A program made the position numbers and the translations under genes. 64,000 bases of DNA from Qipengyuania qiaonensis (GTDB lineage Bacteria; Pseudomonadota; Alphaproteobacteria; Sphingomonadales; Sphingomonadaceae): the NCBI RefSeq assembly GCF_019711515.1, contig NZ_JAIGNO010000002.1, positions 372,001 to 436,000 on the forward strand, given 5' to 3'. Positions 44,733-53,128 of the stretch are shown here, in pieces; position 1 is the stretch's first letter, and each line of letters begins with the position of its first letter. The notes under the pieces were generated by a model. The model was not told the DNA's origin. It saw only the letters and a program-made list of their open reading frames with translations, and did no database searches.

Positions 44733-45311
44733 CTATTTCGCCGACGACCTTTCCAGCATGACGGCAAGCTTGCGCAGGGTCTGGACGGCAATGTCGAACG
44801 TCTGGAGCTTGGCCAGGTAACCGGCCACTACCACCGGGTCGTCGGCCAGTTCGTCGGCCAGAATTTCGAGCGTATCGGCCACTTGCGCCACATCGGCGGG
44901 TGCGAGGGCGGTGGAGATGAGCGGTGCCGGCGAGCGGGCGATGGGGGCCTGGCTCAATTCGGCCTTCGCCTGGGCCACGGCCTGGTCCACATCGCTCTGC
45001 GTGTTCTGACCGGACGGCAGCCAGTCTTTCGGTTCTGCGCGGCCGCGAAACTGCAAGCCGACCCGATTGGCATGCAGCCAGATGACCTGCGCCTCGATCG
45101 AGATATTCCCGCGGAGAAGCCGGCAGGGCGTTCCCGGAGGCGGCAGCGCCGCGCCTTCGACCATGGCACCGCCGGCAGATATGTTACGAACCTTGACCGT
45201 GCAGGCACTGCCGCCCGCAGCCAGCTTGGCCATGACGAACAGATTGGTACGCTCTTCGGCGCGCATGCAGTTCCGGTGCTGCGAAAGCGATTCGTAGGCT
45301 GCCGATATCAT
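44733..45311 (-). CDS. PilZ-domain cyclic-di-GMP receptor
   Basis: Encodes 192 aa. The c-di-GMP motifs RAEER (RxxxR, residues 17-21) and NISAGG (NxSxxG, 43-48) are intact, with VGLQF closing the beta barrel near residue 88. The rest is an all-helical tail of about 100 residues without recognised domain. A GGAG site precedes the ATG. It sits between the flagellin gene and the AI-2E gene, so it may tie second-messenger levels to motility (inference). Confidence 0.87.
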   Translation of the reverse strand: MISAAYESLSQHRNCMRAEERTNLFVMAKLAAGGSACTVKVRNISAGGAMVEGAALPPPGTPCRLLRGNISIEAQVIWLHANRVGLQFRGRAEPKDWLPSGQNTQSDVDQAVAQAKAELSQAPIARSPAPLISTALAPADVAQVADTLEILADELADDPVVVAGYLAKLQTFDIAVQTLRKLAVMLERSSAK

Positions 45312-45405
45312 AGTTAACTCCTTTGTCCGTAATGGCCTGTTGGAGCGAATTTTCGATTTCGACCGGGATTAGCGATAACGCGTAGGCGCATTGCCGAGGG
45401 AAGAA

Positions 45406-45422
45406 GAAAACCCTTGGTTTTC
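45406..45422 (-). other. Small hairpin downstream of fliC
   Basis: GAAAACC (45406-45412) pairs with GGTTTTC (45416-45422) over a 3-nt loop; on the minus strand a TTCTTC tract follows. With the larger hairpin at 45462-45489 it may be a second termination point behind fliC. Minor feature. Confidence 0.35.
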
Positions 45423-45453
45423 AAGCATGAGGGCGCTTGCTCTTGCAGGGCGG

Positions 45454-45489
45454 AAAAGCAAGGCCCGCCGCTCTTGCGAGCGACGGGCC
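45454..45489 (-). terminator. Terminator of the flagellin gene
   Basis: A 12-bp stem with one C-A mismatch (45462-45473 with 45478-45489, loop TTGC) follows the fliC stop on the minus strand and runs into TTGCTTTT. It fits an intrinsic terminator for a highly expressed filament gene. A weaker second hairpin follows at 45406-45422. Confidence 0.75.
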
Positions 45490-45516
45490 CTCTTCCCGTT
45501 GCCTGGGTTTAGGAGG

Positions 45517-46329
45517 TTAGCGGAGCAACGAGAGAACGTTCTGCTGGCTCTGGTTGGCCTGTGCGAGCATGGCGCTCGAAGCCTGGCTCAGGATCTGCGA
45601 CTTGGCGAGCGCGGTCGTTTCTGCCGAATAGTCGGTGTCTTCGATGCGCGAACGTGCGTCGGACAGGTTGGTGACGTTGTTGGTCAGCGTGTTGACGGCC
45701 GATTCGAGACGGCTCTGGCCTGCACCCAGCGTAGCGCGAGCGGTCGAGATCGCTTCGAGCTGCGCGTCGGCGGTGGCGATCGCCGTGGTCGCCGATGCGG
45801 CATCGGTGCCGACATCGAACGTGGCGGCGGACAGGCCCGACAGGTCGGCCATGTTCAGGTCGATCGTGTCGGTGCTTTCTGCACCGGCCTGGATCGTGAC
45901 AGTGGCAGTCGTGCCGGTGAACAGTTCAACGCCGTTGAAGGTGCTGTTCGCGATGACCGCGTCGATCTGTGCCTTCAGTTCGGTGACTTCGGCCTGCAGG
46001 TTGGCACGGTCGGAATCCTGATACGTACCCGAAGCCGACTGTACGCCCAGTTCGCGGACGCGCTGCAGCATGTTGGTCACTTCGTTCAGGCCGCCTTCTG
46101 CGGTCTGGGCCAGCGAGATGCCGTCATTGGCGTTGCGGATGCCCTGGGTCATGCCGCGGATCTGCGAGGTCATGGAGGTGGCGATGGCGAGGCCGGCGGC
46201 GTCGTCCTTCGCGCTGTTGATGCGCTTGCCGGTCGACAGGCGTTCCATTGCGGTGCCGAGAGCTTTGCCGGCGGCGTTCGAGGAGTTGGCGGCTTTCATT
46301 GCGCCGATATTGGTGTTGATGACGTTCAT
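45517..46329 (-). CDS. fliC: Flagellin
   Basis: Encodes 270 aa, a short flagellin. Conserved D0/D1 N-terminus (MNVINTNIGAMKAANSSNAA) and C-terminus ending QANQSQQNVLSLLR; the central domain is small. LATSMTSQIRGMTQGIRNANDG-type helix and DARSRIEDTDYS are recognisable. The filament protein, exported by the type III gate. SD AGGGA precedes the ATG. Divergent from the sigma54 activator gene; terminator downstream. Only one flagellin is in the window. Confidence 0.96.
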   Translation of the reverse strand: MNVINTNIGAMKAANSSNAAGKALGTAMERLSTGKRINSAKDDAAGLAIATSMTSQIRGMTQGIRNANDGISLAQTAEGGLNEVTNMLQRVRELGVQSASGTYQDSDRANLQAEVTELKAQIDAVIANSTFNGVELFTGTTATVTIQAGAESTDTIDLNMADLSGLSAATFDVGTDAASATTAIATADAQLEAISTARATLGAGQSRLESAVNTLTNNVTNLSDARSRIEDTDYSAETTALAKSQILSQASSAMLAQANQSQQNVLSLLR

Positions 46330-46435
46330 GGCTCAATTCCCTTTGGTCTACGATCACTGCCCCCGTCAGGATGCGGCAGCCGAGAACCAGACCGACAGGA
46401 ATGCGACCAGCTTAAGGGTCAAATTATTCAAGACC

Positions 46436-46464
46436 TTAACGGCTGTTAACCATATACGTGATTC
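46436..46464. promoter_or_regulatory. CtrA-like half-site, inverted repeat and GANTC between fliC and activator
   Basis: The divergent 218-bp region contains TTAACGGCTGTTAACCAT at 46436-46453. It has an inverted repeat TTAAC-N4-GTTAA and, within it, the exact 8-mer TTAACCAT known as a CtrA half-site; TTAA-TTAA spacing is 6 rather than 7. A GATTC (GANTC) follows at 46460-46464. Such motifs could control fliC and the activator. Motif evidence only. Confidence 0.45.
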
Positions 46465-46547
46465 CACTAAGTCTAAAATTATCCAAACGTTGGACGTGCA
46501 GGCCCCATTTGCCGGTTCGTCGATAAGACTTGCCAACGGGGGCACTG

Positions 46548-47801
46548 ATGGACGGGATTACGAAAACCCAAAATTTTTCGCGGGCACACGGGACGATCGA
46601 TGCGAGGATGGCTGGCATAGCCTCGTCCCTGTTCATGGATCGGCCGGTGACGCTGGCGGACGAAAGCGATCGCACTTCGGACCTGGGCGGCCGGACGATC
46701 CGGCTGGCGCGCGGTCAGACTCCCGCGATCGCAGTTTCCGGGGCCGGGGGCACGATCACCTATAGCGATCCCATCGCCGAGAGCAGCATTGCGGCCCTCG
46801 TCGCCATGACTTACGCCGGCGAAGGGCCGGTCGCTGCCGATCCGGCATCGCTGTCGATCATCGCACTGGCCGATCGTCTCGCCCGGACGGATATTCCGGT
46901 GCTGATCAACGGCCCCACGGGCACGGGCAAGGAAGTGTTGTCGACCTTCATCCATCGTCGCAGTGCCCGTGCGCAGAAGCCGTTCATCGCGGTCAATTGC
47001 GCGGCCATTCCGGAAACCATGCTGGAAGCGATGCTGTTCGGTCACGAAAAAGGATCGTTCACCGGAGCGAACGCCGCCGGCGAAGGGTTCTTCCGCGCTG
47101 CCGATGGCGGCACCCTGCTGCTGGACGAAATCGCGGAAATGCCGCTGTCGCTGCAGGCCAAGCTGCTGCGCGCCCTGCAGGAAGGCGAAGTCGTGCCGAT
47201 CGGCGCGACGCGCCCGATCAAGGTGGACGTGCGCATTATCGCCTGCGCGAACCGCGACTTGCCGCACGAGGTGCAGGAAGGCCGCTTCCGCGCCGACCTC
47301 TATTATCGCCTCAACGTATTTCCCATCGAGATGCTGGCTCTGCGCGAACGCCGCGCGGATATCGCGCCGCTGGCATTCACCATGCTGCTGCGTCATGTCG
47401 CGAAAGGCGAACGCTTGCCGTGGATCAGCAACGCTGCCCTCGCGGCGCTTGCCAACTACCCTTGGCCGGGCAATGTGCGCGAGCTCGAAAACGTGATACG
47501 CCGGGCGCTGCTTCTCTCGCAGGGCCATGCCGAGATCGGTGTCGAGCATATCGTCTTCGACATGACCGCCCGCGCGGTCGAGAAGCCGGTCGAGCCTGCG
47601 GAAATCGCAGCGCCCGAGGCCGCGGCGAAGCTGTCGAAGATCGTGCAGATTTCCGAAGCGCGCGCAATCATGGAGACGCTCGAATCGGTCGGTGGCCATC
47701 GCGCCAATGCCGCCCGCGCCCTGGGGATCAGCGAGCGCACGCTGCGCTATCGTCTCGCATCCTTCCGTGAAGCCGGTATTGCAGTGGGAGCAGGCCGATG
47801 A
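46548..47801 (+). CDS. Sigma54-dependent flagellar activator (FlbD/FleQ-like)
   Basis: Encodes 417 aa. AAA+ domain: Walker A GPTGTGKE (122-129), the sigma54-contact loop GSFTGA (169-174, Ser in place of Ala), Walker B LLLDEIAEM, and a Fis-type helix-turn-helix at the end (GGHRANAARALGISERTLR). There is no receiver domain: about 100 residues of an unclassified N-terminus precede the AAA+ core. Translationally coupled to fliE (ATGA overlap), so it is the first gene of the large flagellar operon and probably its own-cluster regulator. Confidence 0.92.
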   Translation: MDGITKTQNFSRAHGTIDARMAGIASSLFMDRPVTLADESDRTSDLGGRTIRLARGQTPAIAVSGAGGTITYSDPIAESSIAALVAMTYAGEGPVAADPASLSIIALADRLARTDIPVLINGPTGTGKEVLSTFIHRRSARAQKPFIAVNCAAIPETMLEAMLFGHEKGSFTGANAAGEGFFRAADGGTLLLDEIAEMPLSLQAKLLRALQEGEVVPIGATRPIKVDVRIIACANRDLPHEVQEGRFRADLYYRLNVFPIEMLALRERRADIAPLAFTMLLRHVAKGERLPWISNAALAALANYPWPGNVRELENVIRRALLLSQGHAEIGVEHIVFDMTARAVEKPVEPAEIAAPEAAAKLSKIVQISEARAIMETLESVGGHRANAARALGISERTLRYRLASFREAGIAVGAGR

Positions 47802-48163
47802 ACCCCGTCGGAGGTATCGGCGGTGGCGGCTCGCTCGAGCAGATCATCGCCCTGCGCCAGCAGATCATCGATCGCTCCAAGGTACTGCAGGAAATTCACC
47901 AGCCCAAGGCTGCCGAAGCGACTCAACCGGCCGGCGCCGCCGCGCCGAGCTTCGGCGATTCGCTGCGCAATGCGCTGGAGAACGTCAACGCCGTCCAGGC
48001 CGAATCCGGACGCATGACAGCCGCCTACGAACGCGGCGAGGAAACCGATATCGCCAAGGTGATGCTGGCCCGGCAGGAAGCCGGGGTCGCCTTCGAAGCA
48101 ACTCTCCAGGTCCGCAACAAGCTGCTTGCCGCGTACCAGGAAACCATGCGGATGGGAATTTAA
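47798..48163 (+). CDS. fliE: Flagellar hook-basal body protein FliE
   Basis: Encodes 121 aa. FliE links the MS ring to the proximal rod and is exported early. Seen: PSFGDSLRNALENVNAVQ and KVMLARQEAGVAFEATLQVRNKLL, the conserved C-terminal core, after a Gly-rich start. Its ATG overlaps the activator gene stop (ATGA) and fliF begins 3 bp after its stop. Confidence 0.93.
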   Translation: MNPVGGIGGGGSLEQIIALRQQIIDRSKVLQEIHQPKAAEATQPAGAAAPSFGDSLRNALENVNAVQAESGRMTAAYERGEETDIAKVMLARQEAGVAFEATLQVRNKLLAAYQETMRMGI

Positions 48164-48166
48164 TCC

Positions 48167-49789
48167 ATGAACGGTCTGGTCCCTGCCGGGAGCCCCGGCT
48201 CCGGCGTGCTCGCCCCGCTGACGGGTGGCACGGGGTCGTTTGGCGAACGGCTGCGCGCCTTTACCGCGCAGCCGGCCGTGAAACGGGCACTGCCCTGGTT
48301 TGCCGGTCTGGCCGGTGCGGGGCTGCTGGCGCTGACATGGGCGACGCTGTCGCCCGCCCCGCAGCGCGTGCTCTACTCCTCGCTCGCCGATGCGGAGCGT
48401 GCCAGTGTCGTGGCCACGCTCGATCAGGCTGGCATCGATTATACGATCGACAACGGCACCGGCGCACTGACTGTCGGCGAAGACGATGTCTATCGTGCGC
48501 GAATGCTTGTCGCTTCGGACGGATCGCTCGCGGCTCCCGAAAGCGGCACCGATCTGATCGAGAACCTGCCGATGGGCGCGAGCCGGACGCTCGAAGGCGA
48601 TCGCCTGCGCGCCGCGCAGGAACGCGAACTGACGCTTACGGTCATGGAAATCGACGGTGTCGAAGCGGTCCGCGTCCACATTGCCAAGGCCGAACGGTCG
48701 GTCTTCGTCCGCGAAGATGTCGCCCCGTCCGCTTCGGTCATGGTGCGCATGGCGCGCGGCCGCCAGCTGACCGATGGTCAGGTGATGGCCATCGTCAATC
48801 TCGTCGCGGCGTCGGTTCCCGGCCTCGGCATCGATGCCGTGAAAGTCGTCGATCAGCACGGCAAACTGCTGACGCAGACCCGCGATCCCAATAGCGGGCG
48901 GATGGATCTGCAGGCACAGATGGAAGCCAAGCTGAATGCGCAGGTCGATCACCTGCTGGCGCCGATGTTCGGCACGAATGCTTTTACCTCGCAGGTTCAG
49001 GTCGAGCTCGACATGAACGAAGTCACGTCGGCGCGCGAAAGCTACGACAAGGATGGCACGATCCGCCGCGAAACGACGCAGTTGTCGCAAAGCGGCGGTA
49101 CGCAGGCCGGCGGGATCCCCGGCGTGCTGGCGAATACGCCGCCCGCCGAAGGCGAGCCGCGTCAGGGAGCTCCCGAAGATACCCAGGCTGCCGCCAATGC
49201 CGGTGGAGTGGGCGAAAGCAGCGCCACCCGGCTCTACGAGATGGGCCGCGAGGTTTCCGTTTCCAACCTGTCGCCGGGTACGATCAAGTATCTCTCGGTG
49301 GCGGTAGCGATCGACCAGGCCGCGCTGGCCAAGGCGAGCGCCGCCGATATCAACAAGGTCAAGGAACTCGTCACTGCTGCCGTGGGCGCCCGCCAGGATC
49401 GCGGCGATCAGGTCACCGTAGTGATGCGCGCCTTCGAAAAGGTCGAAAGCGAAGAAGTGCCGTTCTACGAAACGAGCTGGTTCGGCATGGCCGTGCGCAA
49501 CGGCGTGGCCATTCTCGGCGTGTTGCTGGTGCTGCTGCTGGCGGTGCGCCCGGCGATCAATGCGCTGCGGAGCGGGGCCAGGAGCGGCGACTCCATCGAT
49601 CAGGAGGGTGGGGGCCTGACCCCGGCGCTCGGCGGACCGGCGATGGGCGTTGCGACGCCATACGACCGGCAGGCGCTCGACGGCCAGATCGAGCTGGCCC
49701 AGCGTATCGCGCGTGAGAATCCCGACGATGCCGTGCTGGCGCTACGCCGCCTGCTGGCCGAAGATGCGCGCCCGGGAGTTTCGGCATGA
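48167..49789 (+). CDS. fliF: Flagellar MS-ring protein FliF
   Basis: Encodes 540 aa. FliF forms the MS ring in the inner membrane. Two membrane segments: near residues 38-58 (PWFAGLAGAGLLALTWATLS) and near 443-465 (VRNGVAILGVLLVLLLAVRP). Between them are the ring-building motifs (YSSLADAERASVVATLDQAG; VMVRMARGRQLTD). C-terminal end (ELAQRIARENPDDAVLALRRLL) is the FliG-binding type. Ends 4 nt inside the fliG start. Confidence 0.95.
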   Translation: MNGLVPAGSPGSGVLAPLTGGTGSFGERLRAFTAQPAVKRALPWFAGLAGAGLLALTWATLSPAPQRVLYSSLADAERASVVATLDQAGIDYTIDNGTGALTVGEDDVYRARMLVASDGSLAAPESGTDLIENLPMGASRTLEGDRLRAAQERELTLTVMEIDGVEAVRVHIAKAERSVFVREDVAPSASVMVRMARGRQLTDGQVMAIVNLVAASVPGLGIDAVKVVDQHGKLLTQTRDPNSGRMDLQAQMEAKLNAQVDHLLAPMFGTNAFTSQVQVELDMNEVTSARESYDKDGTIRRETTQLSQSGGTQAGGIPGVLANTPPAEGEPRQGAPEDTQAAANAGGVGESSATRLYEMGREVSVSNLSPGTIKYLSVAVAIDQAALAKASAADINKVKELVTAAVGARQDRGDQVTVVMRAFEKVESEEVPFYETSWFGMAVRNGVAILGVLLVLLLAVRPAINALRSGARSGDSIDQEGGGLTPALGGPAMGVATPYDRQALDGQIELAQRIARENPDDAVLALRRLLAEDARPGVSA

Positions 49790-50805
49790 CCGTGCAAACC
49801 GAAACATTGTTGGGCGGGACCGACAAGGCGGCGATCATGGTGATGCTGCTGGCCGAGGAAGACGCATCTCGCATCCTGAGCCAGCTGACGCCCGACGAAT
49901 TGCGCCAGCTCGCCGGCACCATGTGCGGGATCGGCGAGGTGGAACCCCAGGCGATTTCCGATGCCATTGCCGGCTTTTCGCGCTCGACCGAACATAACGG
50001 GATTTCGGGACATGGCCGGGTCGACAATGTCCGCAGGCTGCTGAACGGCGCGGTGGGCGAGGTGAAGACCGACAATCTGATGCGCCAGGTGGCGCCGGAA
50101 GCGCAGGAGGAAAGCCTGCCGGCGCTCGGCCTGCTGCGGTGGCTCGATCCGAAGATCATCGGGGAGATTCTTGCCGACGAACATCCGCAGGCGATCGCCG
50201 TCCTGCTGCTCCAGCTCGACACCGATGTCGCTGCCGCGGCGCTGGCGGCGTTGCCGGAAGACCTGCACACGCCCGTGCTTCATCGTGTCGCCCGGCTGGG
50301 CCCCGTCTCCCGCCAGGCGATCGACATTCTCGAGCACACGCTCAACGCCAAGATCGAAAAGCTGCACGGTACGATCCCGCTCACCATGGGCGGTATCAGG
50401 CATGCGGCGGACATCATCAATCGTTCGCATCGCAGCGTCGAGAAAAACGTGATGCCCAAGATCGGCAAGATCGACAAGCAGCTCGCCAAGGAACTCGAGA
50501 ACGAGATGTTCAAGTTCGAGCATCTGTTCGTGCTCGATATGAAGATGACCGGCGTCCTGCTGCGCGAGATCGAAAGCGACACGCTCATCCTTGCGCTCAA
50601 GGGGCTCGAGGAAGAGCAGCGCGAACAGTTCTTCGGGGCGATGTCCTCGCGCGCGGCAGACGGACTGCGCGACGAGATCGAGGCGCGCGGCCGGGTCAAG
50701 AAGGCCGATGTCGAAACGGCGCAGAAGGAAATCGTCGCGGTTGCCAAACGGCTGATCGCCGGTGGCGAGCTCATCATGGGCGAGGGCGACGAGGATTATG
50801 TCTAA
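49786..50805 (+). CDS. fliG: Flagellar motor switch protein FliG
   Basis: Encodes 339 aa, the C-ring component that meets the stator. The EHPQ motif (LADEHPQAIAVLLLQ, near residue 130) that binds FliM is present, as is the C-terminal charged torque helix FLGAMSSRAADGLRDE-like region (FFGAMSSRAADG). Standard length. Coupled by ATGA to fliF and overlaps fliH by 8 nt. Confidence 0.95.
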   Translation: MTVQTETLLGGTDKAAIMVMLLAEEDASRILSQLTPDELRQLAGTMCGIGEVEPQAISDAIAGFSRSTEHNGISGHGRVDNVRRLLNGAVGEVKTDNLMRQVAPEAQEESLPALGLLRWLDPKIIGEILADEHPQAIAVLLLQLDTDVAAAALAALPEDLHTPVLHRVARLGPVSRQAIDILEHTLNAKIEKLHGTIPLTMGGIRHAADIINRSHRSVEKNVMPKIGKIDKQLAKELENEMFKFEHLFVLDMKMTGVLLREIESDTLILALKGLEEEQREQFFGAMSSRAADGLRDEIEARGRVKKADVETAQKEIVAVAKRLIAGGELIMGEGDEDYV

Positions 50806-51373
50806 GATCGCCTATGCCGCGCTCGGCCGGCCGGGAAGCTTTTCCCGCGATGCCCGCTATTCCAAGCCTCAAGCCGCGGCCGCCCCGGTCGAAACCGAGG
50901 ACACGGCCGAAAAAGCCTATCGTGCCGGTTACGAAGACGGGCAGGTGTCCGCGCGCGCCGATTTCGAAGCGCAAATGAACATGGAGCGCGCGGCACGATC
51001 GGCCATAGAACTGGCCTTCGCCCGGTTCGATGCCGACAGCGAGCGATTGCTGCGCGACCGGATGCTGGCGACGGTTCATGCGCTGTGCGAGGAAGCCGTG
51101 CTGCCGCTCGCGCTCGATGCCGAAGGCCTTGCCCGGCGCGTCGAGGCGGCTGCCGCCATGCTCCAGCGCAAGCACGACCAGCGGATCATCCGCATCCATC
51201 CCGAAGATCTCGAGCTGGTCAAAGCCAGTGTCGCGGCCGATCTCGAACTGATACCCGACGGCAGCGTCGAACGCGGCGGATTGCGGGTCGAAACCGAGGA
51301 TGGCGGTGTCGAGGACGGGCCGCAGCAATGGCGGCGCGCGCTTGCCGAAATCTTCGACACATGCACGCACTGA
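50798..51373 (+). CDS. fliH: Flagellar export regulator FliH
   Basis: Encodes 191 aa. FliH holds the ATPase FliI and links it to the export gate. The N-terminal YRAGYEDGQVSARADFEAQ and the C-terminal beta/helix domain IIRIHPEDLELVKASV are family-like. The start at 50798, with GAGGATT just before it inside the fliG end, is chosen over a longer in-frame extension from 50762. It overlaps fliI by 13 bases. Confidence 0.88.
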   Translation: MSKIAYAALGRPGSFSRDARYSKPQAAAAPVETEDTAEKAYRAGYEDGQVSARADFEAQMNMERAARSAIELAFARFDADSERLLRDRMLATVHALCEEAVLPLALDAEGLARRVEAAAAMLQRKHDQRIIRIHPEDLELVKASVAADLELIPDGSVERGGLRVETEDGGVEDGPQQWRRALAEIFDTCTH

Positions 51374-52692
51374 TCGACCGGACATTCTCGGCCGTCGCTT
51401 CGGCCTCGCTCGATCTGGCTCCCCGCCGGTTCGGGCGCGTGGTCGCCTGCGACGGGGGACTGATCGAGGTTTCCGGCCTCGGCATTCCCATCGGCACGAT
51501 CTGCACCATCGCCCAGGGCGGATCGTCCGAACATCGGGCGGAGACGATCGGCTTTCGCAACGGCCACACCATGATGATGATGCTCGGCGATACGGTGCTC
51601 CTGCGCCCCGGCGCGATCGTGCGGCCCGATGGCCGGCCGGGCATGCTGAATGTCGGCGCCGAATTCCTCGGCCGCGCGGTCGACGGGGCGGGCGAACCGA
51701 TCGACGGCGGCGGACCGGTCATGGCGACCACCAGCTGGCCTGCCGGCGGATACCGGGTCGGCGCGCTCGACCGCTCGCGCGTGACGCAGGTATTCGACAG
51801 CGGCATCCGCTCGCTCAACGCGCTGACGACCTTCGGCATCGGCCAGCGGATCGGCATCATGGCCGGTTCGGGCGTCGGCAAGTCGGTCCTCATGGACATG
51901 ATCGTCGATAACGCACAGGCCGATGCGATCGTCGTCGGGCTGATCGGCGAGCGTGCCCGCGAGGTGTCCGATTTCGTCACCCGGCATATGGCGGGCGACC
52001 GCGCGACGAAGACAGCCATTGTCGCCGTCCCTGCGGACCATGCCGCGAACCTCCGCCTGCGCGGTGCAATGCTGGCGACATCCATCGCCGAACATCTGCG
52101 CTCGCAGGGCAAGCGGGTCCTCCTGATCCTCGACAGTCTGACCCGCGTCGCCCATGCGGCGCGCGAAATCGGCATCCTGCTTGGCGAGCCGGGCGCGGCC
52201 CGCGGCTATCCGCCCTCCGCGCTGTCGGCGATTACCAAGCTGATCGAACGCGCCGGCAATTCCGAGGAATCCGGCGGCGCGATCACCGGAGTGTATACCG
52301 TGCTTGCCGATGGCGACGACCAGAACGACCCGGTCGTCGACACGGCGCGCGCCATCCTCGACGGGCATATCGTCCTGTCGCGCGAAATTGCCCAGCGCGG
52401 TCAGTACCCGGCGGTCGATGTCGGCGCCTCGCTCAGCCGCGTGATGAACGACATCGTCACGCCGGACCATGCCGCCCATGCGCGGCGGTTCCGCGCGCTC
52501 AGCGCGACATACGAGGCCAATCGCGATCTCGTGATGATGGGGGCGTACCGGCAGGGGGCCGATCCACTGTTAGACGAAGCCATCGCGCTGCATCCGCGGA
52601 TGAGCCGCTTCCTGTCGCAAGGCTATGGCGAATGCGTGGATATCGCCACCGCCGCCGACCAATTGACGGAACTTGTCGGCCGTGACGCCTGA
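51361..52692 (+). CDS. fliI: Flagellum-specific ATPase FliI
   Basis: Encodes 443 aa, the export ATPase related to F1-beta. Walker A GSGVGKS, Walker B LLILDSLTR, and the family stretch LGEPGAARGYPPS near residue 275. It separates substrate from chaperone and feeds the export gate. The ATG at 51361 lies 13 bases inside the end of fliH. The frame opens earlier but that is fliH DNA. Confidence 0.95.
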   Translation: MHALIDRTFSAVASASLDLAPRRFGRVVACDGGLIEVSGLGIPIGTICTIAQGGSSEHRAETIGFRNGHTMMMMLGDTVLLRPGAIVRPDGRPGMLNVGAEFLGRAVDGAGEPIDGGGPVMATTSWPAGGYRVGALDRSRVTQVFDSGIRSLNALTTFGIGQRIGIMAGSGVGKSVLMDMIVDNAQADAIVVGLIGERAREVSDFVTRHMAGDRATKTAIVAVPADHAANLRLRGAMLATSIAEHLRSQGKRVLLILDSLTRVAHAAREIGILLGEPGAARGYPPSALSAITKLIERAGNSEESGGAITGVYTVLADGDDQNDPVVDTARAILDGHIVLSREIAQRGQYPAVDVGASLSRVMNDIVTPDHAAHARRFRALSATYEANRDLVMMGAYRQGADPLLDEAIALHPRMSRFLSQGYGECVDIATAADQLTELVGRDA

Positions 52693-53068
52693 ACGCCGGA
52701 AGCTCAAGCGTGCCCAACTGATCCAGCGGATACGGTCCGTCGAACACATGCAATCCGCCGCGGCAGCCAGCGAAGCGGAAGCGACCCGCGCCCGTCTTCT
52801 GGGCGTGGCCGAGCGAACCCGCAGCCTCGCAGCGCATTATGCCCAGCGCGAAGGCGATATCGTCGGTGCCGATCTGCGCAGCGGCAAGGCCATGGGCGAC
52901 CAGTTGCAGAAGCTGACCGAGTTGAGCGCCAGGCAGGCCGAAGAGGCGGAGCTCCACTCCCAGGCGAGGCGGGAAGTTCTGGCCCAATCCGATCTGCGCC
53001 TGCGCAAGGCCGAGGAAGGCACGCGCGAGCTGGTGCGCAAGATCGTGGCGAGCCTGGAAAAAGGTTGA
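52682..53068 (+). CDS. fliJ: Flagellar export chaperone FliJ
   Basis: Encodes 128 aa, almost entirely coiled coil (charged heptads of Arg/Glu/Ala from residue 10). FliJ is a small helical protein that links FliI to FlhA. Family identity rests on position after fliI and the coiled-coil character. The GTG at 52682 is chosen; a TTG at 52673 is an alternative. It overlaps the fliI end by 11 bp. A 60-bp gap before fliK is the first clear break in the operon. Confidence 0.75.
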   Translation: MTPERRKLKRAQLIQRIRSVEHMQSAAAASEAEATRARLLGVAERTRSLAAHYAQREGDIVGADLRSGKAMGDQLQKLTELSARQAEEAELHSQARREVLAQSDLRLRKAEEGTRELVRKIVASLEKG

Positions 53069-53080
53069 TCGCCCCGCGGT

Positions 53081-53097
53081 TTGGCACGCTTCTTGAT
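53081..53097 (+). promoter_or_regulatory. Candidate sigma54 promoter upstream of fliK
   Basis: TTGGCACGCTTCTTGAT at 53081-53097 matches the sigma54 consensus TGGCACG-N4-TTGCA: the -24 half is perfect, the -12 half reads TTGAT with A for the usual C. The element lies 31 bp before the fliK ATG, in the only long gap of the fliE-flhB run. It would give fliK and downstream genes their own sigma54 start, driven by the activator at 46548. Confidence 0.55.
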
Positions 53098-53128
53098 AGA
53101 ATATCCGTGAAAGCAACACGGATCTGCC

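Noticed and set aside
46340-46420. Possible sigma54 or sigma28 site upstream of fliC
   Set aside because: Closest GG...GC pairs have 9 rather than 10 bases between them; no convincing match.
46519-46526. GTCGATAA resembling a FliA -10 box (GCCGATAA) upstream of the activator gene
   Set aside because: Seven of eight bases match but no TAAA-type -35 at the required distance (bases 46500-46507 do not fit).
47747-49090. 447-aa open frame on the minus strand opposite fliE/fliF
   Set aside because: Antisense to real, well-conserved flagellar genes; high GC content opens shadow frames, and the translation has no recognisable domain and is rich in Arg/His.
51076-52479. 467-aa minus-strand frame opposite fliI
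   Set aside because: Mirror of the fliI coding sequence in a high-GC genome; no ribosome site or domain.
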